DNA from: Methanomassiliicoccaceae archaeon UBA421
Lineage (GTDB): Archaea > Thermoplasmatota > Thermoplasmata > Methanomassiliicoccales > Methanomethylophilaceae
DNA: 64,000 nucleotides
Assembly (NCBI GenBank): GCA_002498365.1
Contig: DAHB01000004.1
Location: 233,429-297,428 of the forward strand
Direction: 5' to 3'
The notes beneath the pieces are model-generated. The model did not search any database and was not told the DNA's origin. It was given only the letters and a program-made list of their open reading frames with translations. Made by a program: the position numbers and the translations under genes. Shown one piece after another: positions 23,352 to 31,677 of the stretch (the stretch's first letter is position 1; each line of letters begins with the position of its first letter).

Positions 23352-24803
23352 ATGGCATGGAACGGCACCCTCGAAAAGATCGACGATTACAGGTGGCGCA
23401 TACCCAAGGGCGAAGTCGCCTGCATGCGCACGGATGCCGTGATATATGCCAGCAGCGAAATGATCCCTCAGATACGTTCCGACAACGCTCCGGCACAGGC
23501 CGCCAACGTCGCATGCCTCCCCGGCATAGTCGGTAATTCCCTGGCAATGCCCGACATACACTGGGGATATGGCTTCCCCATCGGAGGCGTCGCCGCAGTG
23601 GACGCGGACGAGGGGAGCATATCTCCCGGAGGCATAGGTTTCGACATAAACTGCGGAGTGCGTCTTATAAAGACCGACCTCACGGTAGAGGACATAGGCG
23701 GGAACAGGAAACGCCTTATGGAGGAGCTCTACGCGAACGTCCCCTCCGGCCTGGGTTCCAAAGGCCTCACCAGACTCGGCAGCAGAGAATTGGACGAGGT
23801 CCTCCTCTGCGGTTCGGAATGGGCGGTCGAGAACGGCTACGGATGGGAGAGCGACCTGGAGACAACGGAAGAGGGAGGATGCATGAAGGATGCCGACCCT
23901 TCGCTGGTCAGCGACAGGGCCAGGAAGAGGGGGCTTCCCCAGCTGGGCTCCCTCGGGTCCGGCAACCACTTCCTCGAACTGGACGTTGTCGACGAGATCT
24001 TCGACGAGAAGGCCGCCAAGGCCTTCGGACTCGAGAAGGGGGCCGTCACGATAACGGTGCATTGCGGGTCCAGAGGGTGCGGTCACCAGATCGCCACGGA
24101 TTATCTGCAGGAGATGGAACGCTACATCTCGGATAACAAGATCGGCCTTCCCGACAGGCAGCTTGCGTGCGCCCCTCTGAAATCGAAGGCAGGCGACGAT
24201 TACTACAAGGCCATGTGCTGCGGCGCCAACTACGCCTGGGCCAACCGGCAGATGATAATGCATTGGGTCAGAGAGTCTTTCGAAAAGGTGATGGACCGGT
24301 CTGCGGAGGATATGGGGATGGGGCTCGTCTACGACGTGGCCCACAACATCGCGAAAAAAGAGACCCATGCCGTGGAGGGGAGCAACAGGGAAGTGGTCGT
24401 CCACAGGAAGGGCGCCACCAGAGCTTTCGCGGCAGGACGGAAAGAGATCACCCAGAAGTACAGGGACGTGGGCCAGCCCGTGATAATACCCGGAGATATG
24501 AGCTCCGGTACGTACGTACTTCTCGGACAGAAGGGCGCAATGGAGCAGACTTTCGGTTCGACATGCCACGGCGCCGGAAGGAAGATGTCGAGGAAGTCCG
24601 CATCCCATGGCAACACGGCCGCGAACATAAAGAGGGACCTGGCCGACATGGACATCGTGCTTCTCAGCGGGTCCGACGAGGGCCTCACCGAAGAGGCTCC
24701 GGAAGCCTACAAGGATATAGACATGGTAATACAGGTCGTGTGCGGAGCGGGGATCTCCTCCAAGGTGGCCAAGCTGTCGCCCATCGGCGTAGTAAAAGGA
24801 TGA
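23352..24803 (+). CDS. rtcB: tRNA-splicing ligase RtcB
   Basis: 483 residues, intein-free. Metal-site motifs are seen: GFDINCGVRL near 97, NHFLELD with HCGSRGCGHQ at about 204-245, and CHGAGRKMSR near 402, which holds the His that is guanylylated. GTP- and Mn-dependent ligase joining 2',3'-cyclic phosphate or 3'-phosphate ends to 5'-OH ends during archaeal tRNA splicing. It follows tRNA-His by 23 bp. The ATG is at 23352 after TTAAGGAGTTAAACT, a good ribosome site. Confidence 0.95.
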   Translation: MAWNGTLEKIDDYRWRIPKGEVACMRTDAVIYASSEMIPQIRSDNAPAQAANVACLPGIVGNSLAMPDIHWGYGFPIGGVAAVDADEGSISPGGIGFDINCGVRLIKTDLTVEDIGGNRKRLMEELYANVPSGLGSKGLTRLGSRELDEVLLCGSEWAVENGYGWESDLETTEEGGCMKDADPSLVSDRARKRGLPQLGSLGSGNHFLELDVVDEIFDEKAAKAFGLEKGAVTITVHCGSRGCGHQIATDYLQEMERYISDNKIGLPDRQLACAPLKSKAGDDYYKAMCCGANYAWANRQMIMHWVRESFEKVMDRSAEDMGMGLVYDVAHNIAKKETHAVEGSNREVVVHRKGATRAFAAGRKEITQKYRDVGQPVIIPGDMSSGTYVLLGQKGAMEQTFGSTCHGAGRKMSRKSASHGNTAANIKRDLADMDIVLLSGSDEGLTEEAPEAYKDIDMVIQVVCGAGISSKVAKLSPIGVVKG

Positions 24804-24812
24804 ACTTCCCGA

Positions 24813-25430
24813 TCACGGGCCAATCTGCCCTTCGATGACCGTGTATGCTCCGATCGCAATGAAAAGCACCGGGACGAGCCAGCGCTCGGCCCTGTCCAGT
24901 ATGCTCTTCACGGAAGGGACGTTGCTGATATGCTTTCCCGCCAGAGCGATGCCGAAAATGCATACTATCGCAACGATGATCATTATCATAGCCTCGCCCA
25001 GTTCCATGCCTGTAAGGAGCGGTATATAAACCCCGAAATCATCGAAGCTTAGAATCAGCGCAAGAACGGCGAACTGCGTGGCCGGTCCGAATCCTTTGGT
25101 GTGGGCGGCGACCGTGCCGGCGACTTCGAGCTCCTCTTTCGCGCCCTTCGGGCGGACAAGCGCATATATCCCCATTGCCAGGGGTATCAGGCCTATCCAT
25201 GACAGCATCCGGTCGTTGGGAATATGCACCAGTCCCAACGCCACCGTTGCGGATATCATCACCGCCAGGATGCTTCCTGCAATGTAGCCCGTCCCGATCG
25301 CACGCCTCCTCTCGCTACCGGCTTTTCCCGCGGGCGCCGTGCCGTAGAACATGGCCAACAATACTACCTCATCAAGGCTGGTCGCCACTACGGTCAACAG
25401 TGCCAGGATCAAAGTTCCGATAATATCCAT
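24813..25430 (-). CDS. CadD-like cation transporter, integral membrane
   Basis: 205 residues with about five or six hydrophobic segments (around 5-30, 48-68, 75-92, 115-135, 142-163 and 183-200). An early acidic TSLDEVVLLAMFYG and a repeat ILSFDDFGVYIPLL suggest two related halves. This pattern matches the cadmium-resistance transporter CadD family within the LysE superfamily. Exported ion unknown; Cd2+ or another metal is inference. Convergent with rtcB. A TMEM165-type or other LysE-fold protein is the alternative. Confidence 0.7.
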   Translation of the reverse strand: MDIIGTLILALLTVVATSLDEVVLLAMFYGTAPAGKAGSERRRAIGTGYIAGSILAVMISATVALGLVHIPNDRMLSWIGLIPLAMGIYALVRPKGAKEELEVAGTVAAHTKGFGPATQFAVLALILSFDDFGVYIPLLTGMELGEAMIMIIVAIVCIFGIALAGKHISNVPSVKSILDRAERWLVPVLFIAIGAYTVIEGQIGP

Positions 25431-25467
25431 GTCGGTTAGGTCCCCGGGTGATTTTGATTTGATTTTT

Positions 25468-25635
25468 CACATATTATGCCGGTGATGATCCGACCCCTCA
25501 GGTTCCGTTAGAACGCGGGACGTTTGCATGCTATTTTTGCGGCCCGGATTTTGTGCCGGAGGCCCGTATCTTCCGATACAGGCCGACCTCACGGACGAAG
25601 GAGCATTCCAGTAAAGCAAGAACTGCTCTTTTCTT
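25468..25635 (+). ncRNA. Candidate structured ncRNA in the largest intergenic gap
   Basis: The 247-bp gap 25431-25677 has no plausible CDS. On the plus strand it has a TATA-like ACATATTATG at about 25468-25477. Three short hairpins follow: GTTC-5 nt-GAAC at 25502-25514; GGCC-c-GTATC-4 nt-GATAC-a-GGCC at 25561-25584; and CAGT-loop-ACTG plus flanking GAG/CTC ending at 25628. A U-rich CTTTTCTT (25628-25635) comes next, like a terminator. Homology unknown. The arrangement could be chance or could belong to the 5' leader of the minus-strand CadD-like gene. Confidence 0.25.
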
Positions 25636-25677
25636 ATCGGTACCCGGTGCCCATTACTGCAGATTGTGAATATGACG

Positions 25678-26982
25678 TCACATCCCCAGTATCTTTTTTG
25701 CCGCATGCCCGACCGCATCGCGCTTGTCCTTGGGAGAGGACACGAGGACCGCCCATCTGAAGGTATCGCGTGACTGCAGGGCCTTTGCGATCGTCGACAG
25801 CTTTGTTATGCTGCGCACCCTGTTACCATCCAGTATCGAAACGTCCGTCTTCCCGATACTGATCTTCGAAAGGAGGGCCGACTCGGAAGGTATGTCCACG
25901 GCCACATCCGAGATGTCCGTTCCTGCCAAGTCCGCTATCTCCTGTTCCAGCATCTTGCGGTCTTCATAAGACGCATATTGTGCCAGATCGCGGGATTGGT
26001 CCGGGGAGAGGTCTGCCACGTATCCTACCATTGCCTTTTTGTAAAGCCTGCGGTTCATAAGATTCCTTACGATGCTCCTTGCGCTGCCCCCGTGGACCTC
26101 AAGAGACGATATCAGGTCGGAGTCCGTCATCAGATACATGTCCCGGAGGTCCAGGTCCGAAGCTTCGACGGCCTTGTTGAGCATCGCACCCGCGATGCGC
26201 ACCGTCTCGTGATAATAGACGGAGGTATACATCAGTGACCTGGAGACCATAAGCCCCTCTGCGGCAGTGACTCCTCCCCTGTTCAGGACGATGCGGTCGT
26301 TGAAGACGCGCATCATGGAAATTATGCGATCGGTATCCACGGCGCCGTGGGTGACCCCGGTGTAATGGGCATCCCTGACCAGATAGTCCATCTGGTCCGA
26401 GTCGACCGGGCCGTGGATTATCTGATGCAGATAATCTCCCGAAGTAAAATAGGACTGGCCGTTCTCCTGGGAGAAGGCTTCTAGACACATGGCGGGAGAT
26501 TCCGGGTACGCTATCAGGTCGCAGACCTTCCGCGGGGATATCCCGGCTGCCCCCAGCATCTCCGCTATGGGCACTTCCGCGCCGAACAGTTCCTCGTCTT
26601 TTTCGCTGTATGTTCTGAGCCTTCCTTCGATCAGCATCCTGGCCGCTTGCATGTGGTCAAGACCGAAGCGCATCTCCCCTATCTCGCTCAGAGTGTGCGA
26701 ATAGGGCATGTGGCATATGTCATGGAGCATTCCTGCCGCCCTCACAGCATCGGACTCTTCTTTCGAAAGTTCCAGAGAGGACGCCATACGGCCCGATAGG
26801 TGGTACACTCCCAAAGAATGCTCGAATCTTGTGTGGTTCGCGCCCGGAAAAACCAGGCTGCCCATGCCCAGCTGTTTTATCGATCGCAGCCTCTGCATCT
26901 CATGCCTGTCGGCCAGGCCCAGGAATACGCCGTCCAGCACAATGCTTCCGTGAAGAGGGTCTTGGACGGTCTTAAAATCCAT
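25678..26982 (-). CDS. HD-domain phosphohydrolase (dNTPase/SamHD1-like)
   Basis: 434 residues from the ATG at 26982, 2 bp after the sepF stop. The HD signature is distributed as HTRFEHSLGVYHL near 49-61 and LHDICHMPYSHTLSEIGE near 86-103, with a later VDSDQMDYLVRDA (about 198-210). This is the pattern of archaeal and bacterial HD proteins related to dGTP triphosphohydrolase and SAMHD1. The start MDFKTVQDPLHGSIVLDG is typical of the family. Nucleotide specificity unknown. Probably co-transcribed with sepF and a PUA protein. Confidence 0.82.
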   Translation of the reverse strand: MDFKTVQDPLHGSIVLDGVFLGLADRHEMQRLRSIKQLGMGSLVFPGANHTRFEHSLGVYHLSGRMASSLELSKEESDAVRAAGMLHDICHMPYSHTLSEIGEMRFGLDHMQAARMLIEGRLRTYSEKDEELFGAEVPIAEMLGAAGISPRKVCDLIAYPESPAMCLEAFSQENGQSYFTSGDYLHQIIHGPVDSDQMDYLVRDAHYTGVTHGAVDTDRIISMMRVFNDRIVLNRGGVTAAEGLMVSRSLMYTSVYYHETVRIAGAMLNKAVEASDLDLRDMYLMTDSDLISSLEVHGGSARSIVRNLMNRRLYKKAMVGYVADLSPDQSRDLAQYASYEDRKMLEQEIADLAGTDISDVAVDIPSESALLSKISIGKTDVSILDGNRVRSITKLSTIAKALQSRDTFRWAVLVSSPKDKRDAVGHAAKKILGM

Positions 26983-26984
26983 TA

Positions 26985-27356
26985 TCACATCCCCCTTCGG
27001 GTGATGCGGCATTTGTCGATGCCTATGCCGGGCGGCGTCAGGACCATCACCCGGTCGGAAATCTCCGATGAGAGCCCTCCCCTGTCGTCCGCCATAGCCC
27101 TTATGGCTTCGACAGCGTCTCTGCGGCGTTCCTCGCCGTCGGAGAACAGAGACATCTCGATTATCAGTATGTTGTCCTGGAACACCATGTCCGTCACGGC
27201 CTTCAGGTCCGTGAAATGCCTGAGCTCCACCGCCTTGACGCAGGTCCCCTGTTCATATCCGGGTTCGCCGTAGCCTTCCAGATCCACGAACACTTTCTTC
27301 CTCTCGGTGTTTCTGCGCTTGTTCCCGAACAATTCGATCACTCGCCGGACTTCCAT
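26985..27356 (-). CDS. sepF: SepF, FtsZ membrane anchor
   Basis: 123 residues. An N-terminal basic, amphipathic-type segment precedes FVDLEGYGEPG, then the SepF core VKAVELRHFTDLKAVTDMVF followed by DNILIIEMSLF and VMVLTPPGIGIDK. Archaeal SepF binds membrane through its N-terminus and tethers FtsZ during division. The very N-terminal membrane-targeting sequence (MEVRRVIELFGNKRR) is present but short. It overlaps the PUA gene by 19 bp. ftsZ is not in the window. Confidence 0.85.
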   Translation of the reverse strand: MEVRRVIELFGNKRRNTERKKVFVDLEGYGEPGYEQGTCVKAVELRHFTDLKAVTDMVFQDNILIIEMSLFSDGEERRRDAVEAIRAMADDRGGLSSEISDRVMVLTPPGIGIDKCRITRRGM

Positions 27357-27829
27357 AGCTTGTCGCCGATATAATGTATGGTCCTGACGGCCTTTCCGGG
27401 CATCTTCGCCGACAGTTCCGACGCCGGGCGGAGGGCGACGCCCACTCCGAGGGGGGCGCCGTTTTTAACGTCGCGTATCCAGACCATGTCCCCTTCCCCG
27501 ATCTCCGGGTCGGCATCGGTGATGCCGGGCCCCATGACGTCTGCGCCGTTGGAAATGAACGGGACCGCGCCCATGTCCACCGTGACATAGCGCTTCGCGG
27601 GCTTGTATCTGAGTATCCCCCGTATGGTCAGGAACGGCTTCTCTTCGAATACGAGACCGATTATGTCCCCTCCCACGAATATCAGGCCGTAATCTGTGCT
27701 CTCGGCGGTGTCGACCGGATCGCTTTCGCCGAATACCGGTGCGCCCGCCGCCTCTTCGAGAACGGACGAAAGATTTTTCGCATCCTTCTCTCTCATCCTC
27801 TTCCTCTTCTTTATCCTTATATCAGACAT
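27338..27829 (-). CDS. PUA-domain RNA-binding protein
   Basis: 163 residues. A basic start (RIKKRKRMREKD) precedes an archaeal pre-PUA-like region (FEEKPFLTIRGILRYKP) and a C-terminal PUA domain from about 80: YVTVDMGAVPFISNGADVMGPGI, then GDMVWIRDVKNGAPLGVGVAL. Related archaeal proteins resemble the eukaryotic MCT-1/Tma20 translation factors. RNA target unknown. It is the first gene of the PUA-sepF-HD run and divergent from the gene at 27914. Confidence 0.82.
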   Translation of the reverse strand: MSDIRIKKRKRMREKDAKNLSSVLEEAAGAPVFGESDPVDTAESTDYGLIFVGGDIIGLVFEEKPFLTIRGILRYKPAKRYVTVDMGAVPFISNGADVMGPGITDADPEIGEGDMVWIRDVKNGAPLGVGVALRPASELSAKMPGKAVRTIHYIGDKLWKSGE

Positions 27830-27913
27830 CTGACGCCCTAATCGGCGGTCAAGTTATCATATTTTCCTATCGCAAAGGCCGTATGATTTAAAGCATCAAC
27901 GCGATATACGAGC

Positions 27914-28969
27914 GTGAAGGCCTTCAGCGTCATTATGCACGCCGTCTATGCCCTGGCAATCGCCGGACTCATACTTTTTGTAGCACTCGGATTCATACCG
28001 CAGAACACGGGCGAGATGCCTTTGGATATCAAGCTCGAAGCGGAAAGCACATACGAAGTATCGGAATCCAACGGGATATTGGAGTACAATTTCTCTGATG
28101 CCGTGGATAATCACGAGGGTCCCGCCGACGCGTACACGGAAGCCGGCGTGAAGATACCAGGTACCACGATCTATCCGGATGACGATGCCAGCGTGACCGC
28201 GGCTGTGACAGCTGTCAAGGCCTACGCCGTTTTGCATCCCGGCGTTACCACTGTGACCCTCAAAGACAACGACGGCACGGTTCTGACCCAGATGATGATA
28301 ATGAAGGAAAGCAACGAGATCACCACTAACATGTACACCGAGATCTCGATAACCAACCGCCTCAGGTACGACCTGATGGACATAGCGATCGGAGTAGACC
28401 AGCTCAACGACACCGGTACTGTGAGCTACAGGGTGGCAGAGAGCGAACCCACCACGATAAAGACCGGAGAGACCTGTTCCCTGCCCGTCGACATAAGCAT
28501 CAACAGCCTTAACAGCGCGCTCATAATGCTCACCGGATCGGGCGACACCATGAGCATCTACATGGGATTTGACATTTCCGGAAATTACCTTTACGGGCTT
28601 GCGGGGGCCAGCGTATATGCGACCGCCGTGTTCGAGTCCACCACCGATGCCCCCGACGTGGACATCGCCGCCACTCAGATATCAATCACTTCGACCGAGC
28701 CGATAGAGCAGCTCCCGTCAGACCTTAACGTCACGGCGACCATTGGCGCCATAAATGTCACCATAGTGAACGGGCCCGGCGGATTCTCCGTAGAGATGGG
28801 CGACGGATCGGTGAACATCGTAGACGAGCTCCAGGACCAATATGACGAGGGAGATTACACCATCGAGATCGGCGTATCGCCCGACACCGAGGTGATCGAG
28901 CTTACGCAGGAGGAGTATGCGCAGATGCTCGACCTTATCAAGCAGGTGATGGAAGCGGGAGGTGTGTGA
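27914..28969 (+). CDS. Exported, membrane-anchored hypothetical protein
   Basis: 351 residues starting with GTG at 27914; a TATA-like ATTTAAAG about 25 bp upstream suggests a leaderless mRNA. A hydrophobic segment at about 7-27 (VIMHAVYALAIAGLILFVALGF) acts as signal anchor. The rest is extracellular in character: acidic, Thr/Ser-rich, beta-strand-like, no Cys-rich motif except single Cys. I do not recognise a domain. The next gene overlaps no bases but follows after 2 bp and encodes a multi-spanning membrane protein, so the two may form an envelope complex. Confidence 0.65.
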   Translation: MKAFSVIMHAVYALAIAGLILFVALGFIPQNTGEMPLDIKLEAESTYEVSESNGILEYNFSDAVDNHEGPADAYTEAGVKIPGTTIYPDDDASVTAAVTAVKAYAVLHPGVTTVTLKDNDGTVLTQMMIMKESNEITTNMYTEISITNRLRYDLMDIAIGVDQLNDTGTVSYRVAESEPTTIKTGETCSLPVDISINSLNSALIMLTGSGDTMSIYMGFDISGNYLYGLAGASVYATAVFESTTDAPDVDIAATQISITSTEPIEQLPSDLNVTATIGAINVTIVNGPGGFSVEMGDGSVNIVDELQDQYDEGDYTIEIGVSPDTEVIELTQEEYAQMLDLIKQVMEAGGV

Positions 28970-28971
28970 CC

Positions 28972-29505
28972 ATGACCGAAGATACGACGCTCAAGCAGGA
29001 CATGAGGCACGGCTCCTGGGGGAAGGGGATACTGGCCGGCGTGCTGAGCTTCCTTTCCATCGTCGTGGTTCCGCTGGCGATAATCTGGTTCCTGCAAGGC
29101 CTGGTTGCATCGATGGGCGCGGGCGACGAGATGGAGGGGATATTCAACACCGTGACGGAGACGGTCTGGAGGTTCATGATCTACGGCATTCCCGTGATCG
29201 TGCTGGCATTCCTGACGTCTTTCTACGTCAAGGGCAACAAGGCGAAGGTCCTTTTCACGGTCATAGCTTTGTCATACTCGATCGTTTGGCTCTTCCTGGT
29301 GTTCCCGGGAGGCGCCTTTCCCGTATCGCTCGACACTTCCGAGTTGTTCTCGGATAGCGAATTCGGTCTTGAAAGTATAGATCTCACCCTAAACTTTTTG
29401 GGGATAATGCTAATATTGGTGATAATCATGTTGCTGAGAATGGTACTTTCTTATGCGGTCTACAAGAGCAACCGCGAAAAGTATCTTGAAAAGCTCAGCG
29501 AATAA
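28972..29505 (+). CDS. Multi-spanning membrane protein, unknown
   Basis: 177 residues from the ATG at 28972. Four hydrophobic segments: about 20-42 (ILAGVLSFLSIVVVPLAIIWFLQ), 67-85 (RFMIYGIPVIVLAFLTSFY), 92-112 (VLFTVIALSYSIVWLFLVF) and 137-160 (LNFLGIMLILVIIMLLRMVLSY). The C-terminal tail is charged. No transporter motif recognised. Probably translationally coupled to the anchored protein upstream. Confidence 0.65.
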   Translation: MTEDTTLKQDMRHGSWGKGILAGVLSFLSIVVVPLAIIWFLQGLVASMGAGDEMEGIFNTVTETVWRFMIYGIPVIVLAFLTSFYVKGNKAKVLFTVIALSYSIVWLFLVFPGGAFPVSLDTSELFSDSEFGLESIDLTLNFLGIMLILVIIMLLRMVLSYAVYKSNREKYLEKLSE

Positions 29506-29517
29506 GGTGGATCCGAG

Positions 29518-30240
29518 ATGGGAATCAATATTGCGATCAGGGAGACGGAGTGCCAAAGCGCCCTCTGCAGGGAAATGAAGCTGAAGACGGTAAGGGTGCT
29601 CGTGGGGAACCCCGAGGAGTTCGGGGAGGCCGCGGAAATATATCGAACAGTCTCGAAGCAGTGCGCCGTAGACGCAGTTGGCGACTGGACAGCGTTCCTC
29701 AAGAGGAACAAGCTCAGCAAGGACACGGACATCGTACATATCGACCTCCTTACCGACGGCGGAGACCTGACCGCCCTGGAACCCCTCTCGGAGAGACGCT
29801 TCTCCGGATGGGTGGACTTCGAGGGGCTCGGCGAGGATTCCCGGAAAGAAGCTTTGAAGAATTCCCTGCCCGAGAATCGGACCACGGAATGGGAGTTGAT
29901 CTCTTTCGATGAGATGAGAGATACATGTGCCAGGTGTCCGGTCTCATGGGACAAGGGGAGAGGATGCATAGGTTCTTTCGGACCTGACGACAGCCTTCTG
30001 CCGGGCATTGCCGCCAAGCATGGATGCGCGATCACGGCTTCGGTGCCCGAGGGTGCGGCCTCCCACAGGATATACGCCCCCGAAGAGGCCGCCGAGCTGC
30101 TGAAAGAGGTCGAGACCCTAAGGAAGGCGCTGCCCGAAGAGGGAAAGATGATGGTCCGCAGGTACTCCGGCCCGGTCGACAGGATGGAGGCCGTAGCCAA
30201 GATCTGCGTCGAAGAAGGATGCGGACTTTACTTCTTCTGA
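29518..30240 (+). CDS. Hypothetical cytoplasmic protein with a Cys cluster
   Basis: 240 residues, no signal peptide. The central segment RDTCARCPVSWDKGRGCIG near 140-158 has three Cys that could bind metal. KTVRVLVGNPEEFGEAAEIYRT and AVDAVGDWTAFLKRNKL lie N-terminal. Two further N-terminal Cys (ECQSALC) and C-terminal CVEEGCG raise the total. It ends with GLYFF and overlaps the convergent FMN protein by 13 bp. I do not recognise the family. Third gene in a probable operon with two membrane proteins, after a 12-bp gap. Confidence 0.55.
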   Translation: MGINIAIRETECQSALCREMKLKTVRVLVGNPEEFGEAAEIYRTVSKQCAVDAVGDWTAFLKRNKLSKDTDIVHIDLLTDGGDLTALEPLSERRFSGWVDFEGLGEDSRKEALKNSLPENRTTEWELISFDEMRDTCARCPVSWDKGRGCIGSFGPDDSLLPGIAAKHGCAITASVPEGAASHRIYAPEEAAELLKEVETLRKALPEEGKMMVRRYSGPVDRMEAVAKICVEEGCGLYFF

Positions 30241-30809
30241 CCGAGACGCTCCATCGCCCAGACCATTTCTCCCGCTAATATCGAGACGGCTTTGACTGCA
30301 TCCTTGTCCGCGGAGAACTGTGGCGGGTTCAAGGCCCTGAACGTGGTGTGCGGGGTGGACCCGCAGACCACCATCTGGTTACGCAGCATGAAGTTGACCA
30401 TCTGGGAATATGCGGCGGACGCTCCGTCGTGTGCGGCCACCGCGATGGCGCCTCCGACCTTGCGCCTCAGGCCCATGTCGCCCGTTTCGAGCGAAAGCCC
30501 CGCCCTTTCCATGAATATCTTCATCTGTCCCGTCACGCCGCCATAGTACGACGGGCTGGCGAAAACGATCCCGTCGGCCTCCCTCAGCTTGTCCAGCAGT
30601 TCGTTGAAGCCGTCTTCTTCGTTGATGCATCTCCCATCGCCCCTCATCTCGCATGACCTGCAGTCATTGCACGGGATGAAATTGTAAGCGTACAGCTGGA
30701 TGTGCTCCGTCTCGATGCCCTCCCTGGAGAAGATGTCGAGCATGTCCATGATGATGTTGGACGTGTTCCCTATAAGGCGAGGGCTGCCGTTGATCGCAAT
30801 GAGCTTCAT
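30228..30809 (-). CDS. Flavodoxin-like NAD(P)H-dependent FMN oxidoreductase
   Basis: 193 residues from the ATG at 30809, supported by a TATA-like GATTATACTG about 27 bp upstream. FMN phosphate loop AINGSPRLIGNTSNII at 4-19. A ferredoxin-like Cys insertion IPCNDCRSCEMRGDGRC near 44-60 and SPSYYGGVTGQMKIFMERAG near 84-103 match iron-sulfur flavoproteins of methanogens (Isf-like; C-x2-C-x2-C-x(6)-C here). Probable electron carrier using FMN and perhaps a 4Fe-4S cluster. Divergent from sufCB. Confidence 0.8.
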   Translation of the reverse strand: MKLIAINGSPRLIGNTSNIIMDMLDIFSREGIETEHIQLYAYNFIPCNDCRSCEMRGDGRCINEEDGFNELLDKLREADGIVFASPSYYGGVTGQMKIFMERAGLSLETGDMGLRRKVGGAIAVAAHDGASAAYSQMVNFMLRNQMVVCGSTPHTTFRALNPPQFSADKDAVKAVSILAGEMVWAMERLGQKK

Positions 30810-30921
30810 AATATCGGAAGTATCCCGCGCCAGTATAATCTCTTTGCCTGACCCCTGCGTCCAAAAACGTAATATAGACAAGTATTTAGCAATCGATGAC
30901 CTTCGTGCTCAAGGTGCGAAT

Positions 30922-31677
30922 ATGCTCGAAATAAAGAACCTTCACGCCGTGGCCGGGGAGAGGGAGATACTCAGAGGAGTGGACCTTTCCGTAAAGGAGG
31001 GGGAGACCTGTATCCTTTTCGGACCCAACGGATCGGGTAAATCGACCCTGCTGTCAGCCATCATGGGATACAGCACCAGTACCATCACTGAGGGGCAGAT
31101 AATCTTCAAAGGCGTCGATATCACGCATCTTCCCGTCGATGAACGTGCAAAGATGGGCATAGGCATGATGATGCAGAGGCCGCCCAACGTCACCGGCGTG
31201 AAACTCGGTGACCTCATTAGGACGACCGCCGACGAGGAATGCGCCGAGGAAGTTCTGTCCGAGGCGAGCGATTTCAGAATGAGCGGTTTCCTGGACAGGG
31301 ACATAAACGTTGGTTTTTCCGGAGGAGAGATCAAAAGGTCCGAACTTCTCCAGCTGACCGCACAGAGGCCCGACTTCCTGATGCTTGACGAACCCGAGTC
31401 GGGCGTAGACCTTCAGAGCATCGACCTTATCGGCAACAAAGTCCACGACCTTCTTTACGACCAGACCAAATGCCGCAGCGGGGGGCCCAAACACGTCTCC
31501 GCGCTTGTCATCACGCACACCGGCCAGATCTTGGATTACATCGGTGCGGACAAGGCCTATGTCATGGGCGAGGGAAAGATCAGATGCACTGGGAGGCCCA
31601 CCGACCTGCTCAACACCATCAGGAAGAACGGATACGGAGAATGCGATTCATGTCAGCAGATAGTGACGATAGAGTAA
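30922..31677 (+). CDS. sufC: SufC, iron-sulfur assembly ATPase
   Basis: 251 residues from the ATG at 30922; the open frame upstream overlaps the divergent gene and is not coding. Walker A GPNGSGKST near 36-44, signature FSGGEIKRSELLQ near 132-144, Walker B DFLMLDEPESGVD near 153-165 and switch VITHTG are all typical of SufC rather than transporters. With SufB it forms the ancestral SUF scaffold that builds Fe-S clusters. MCR activation, ferredoxins and radical SAM enzymes in this cell all need such clusters. Confidence 0.92.
   Translation: MLEIKNLHAVAGEREILRGVDLSVKEGETCILFGPNGSGKSTLLSAIMGYSTSTITEGQIIFKGVDITHLPVDERAKMGIGMMMQRPPNVTGVKLGDLIRTTADEECAEEVLSEASDFRMSGFLDRDINVGFSGGEIKRSELLQLTAQRPDFLMLDEPESGVDLQSIDLIGNKVHDLLYDQTKCRSGGPKHVSALVITHTGQILDYIGADKAYVMGEGKIRCTGRPTDLLNTIRKNGYGECDSCQQIVTIE

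Noticed and set aside
23337..24608. Minus-strand frame of 423 codons opposite rtcB
   Set aside because: Shadow of rtcB, which has all RtcB motifs, a ribosome site and the upstream tRNA context.
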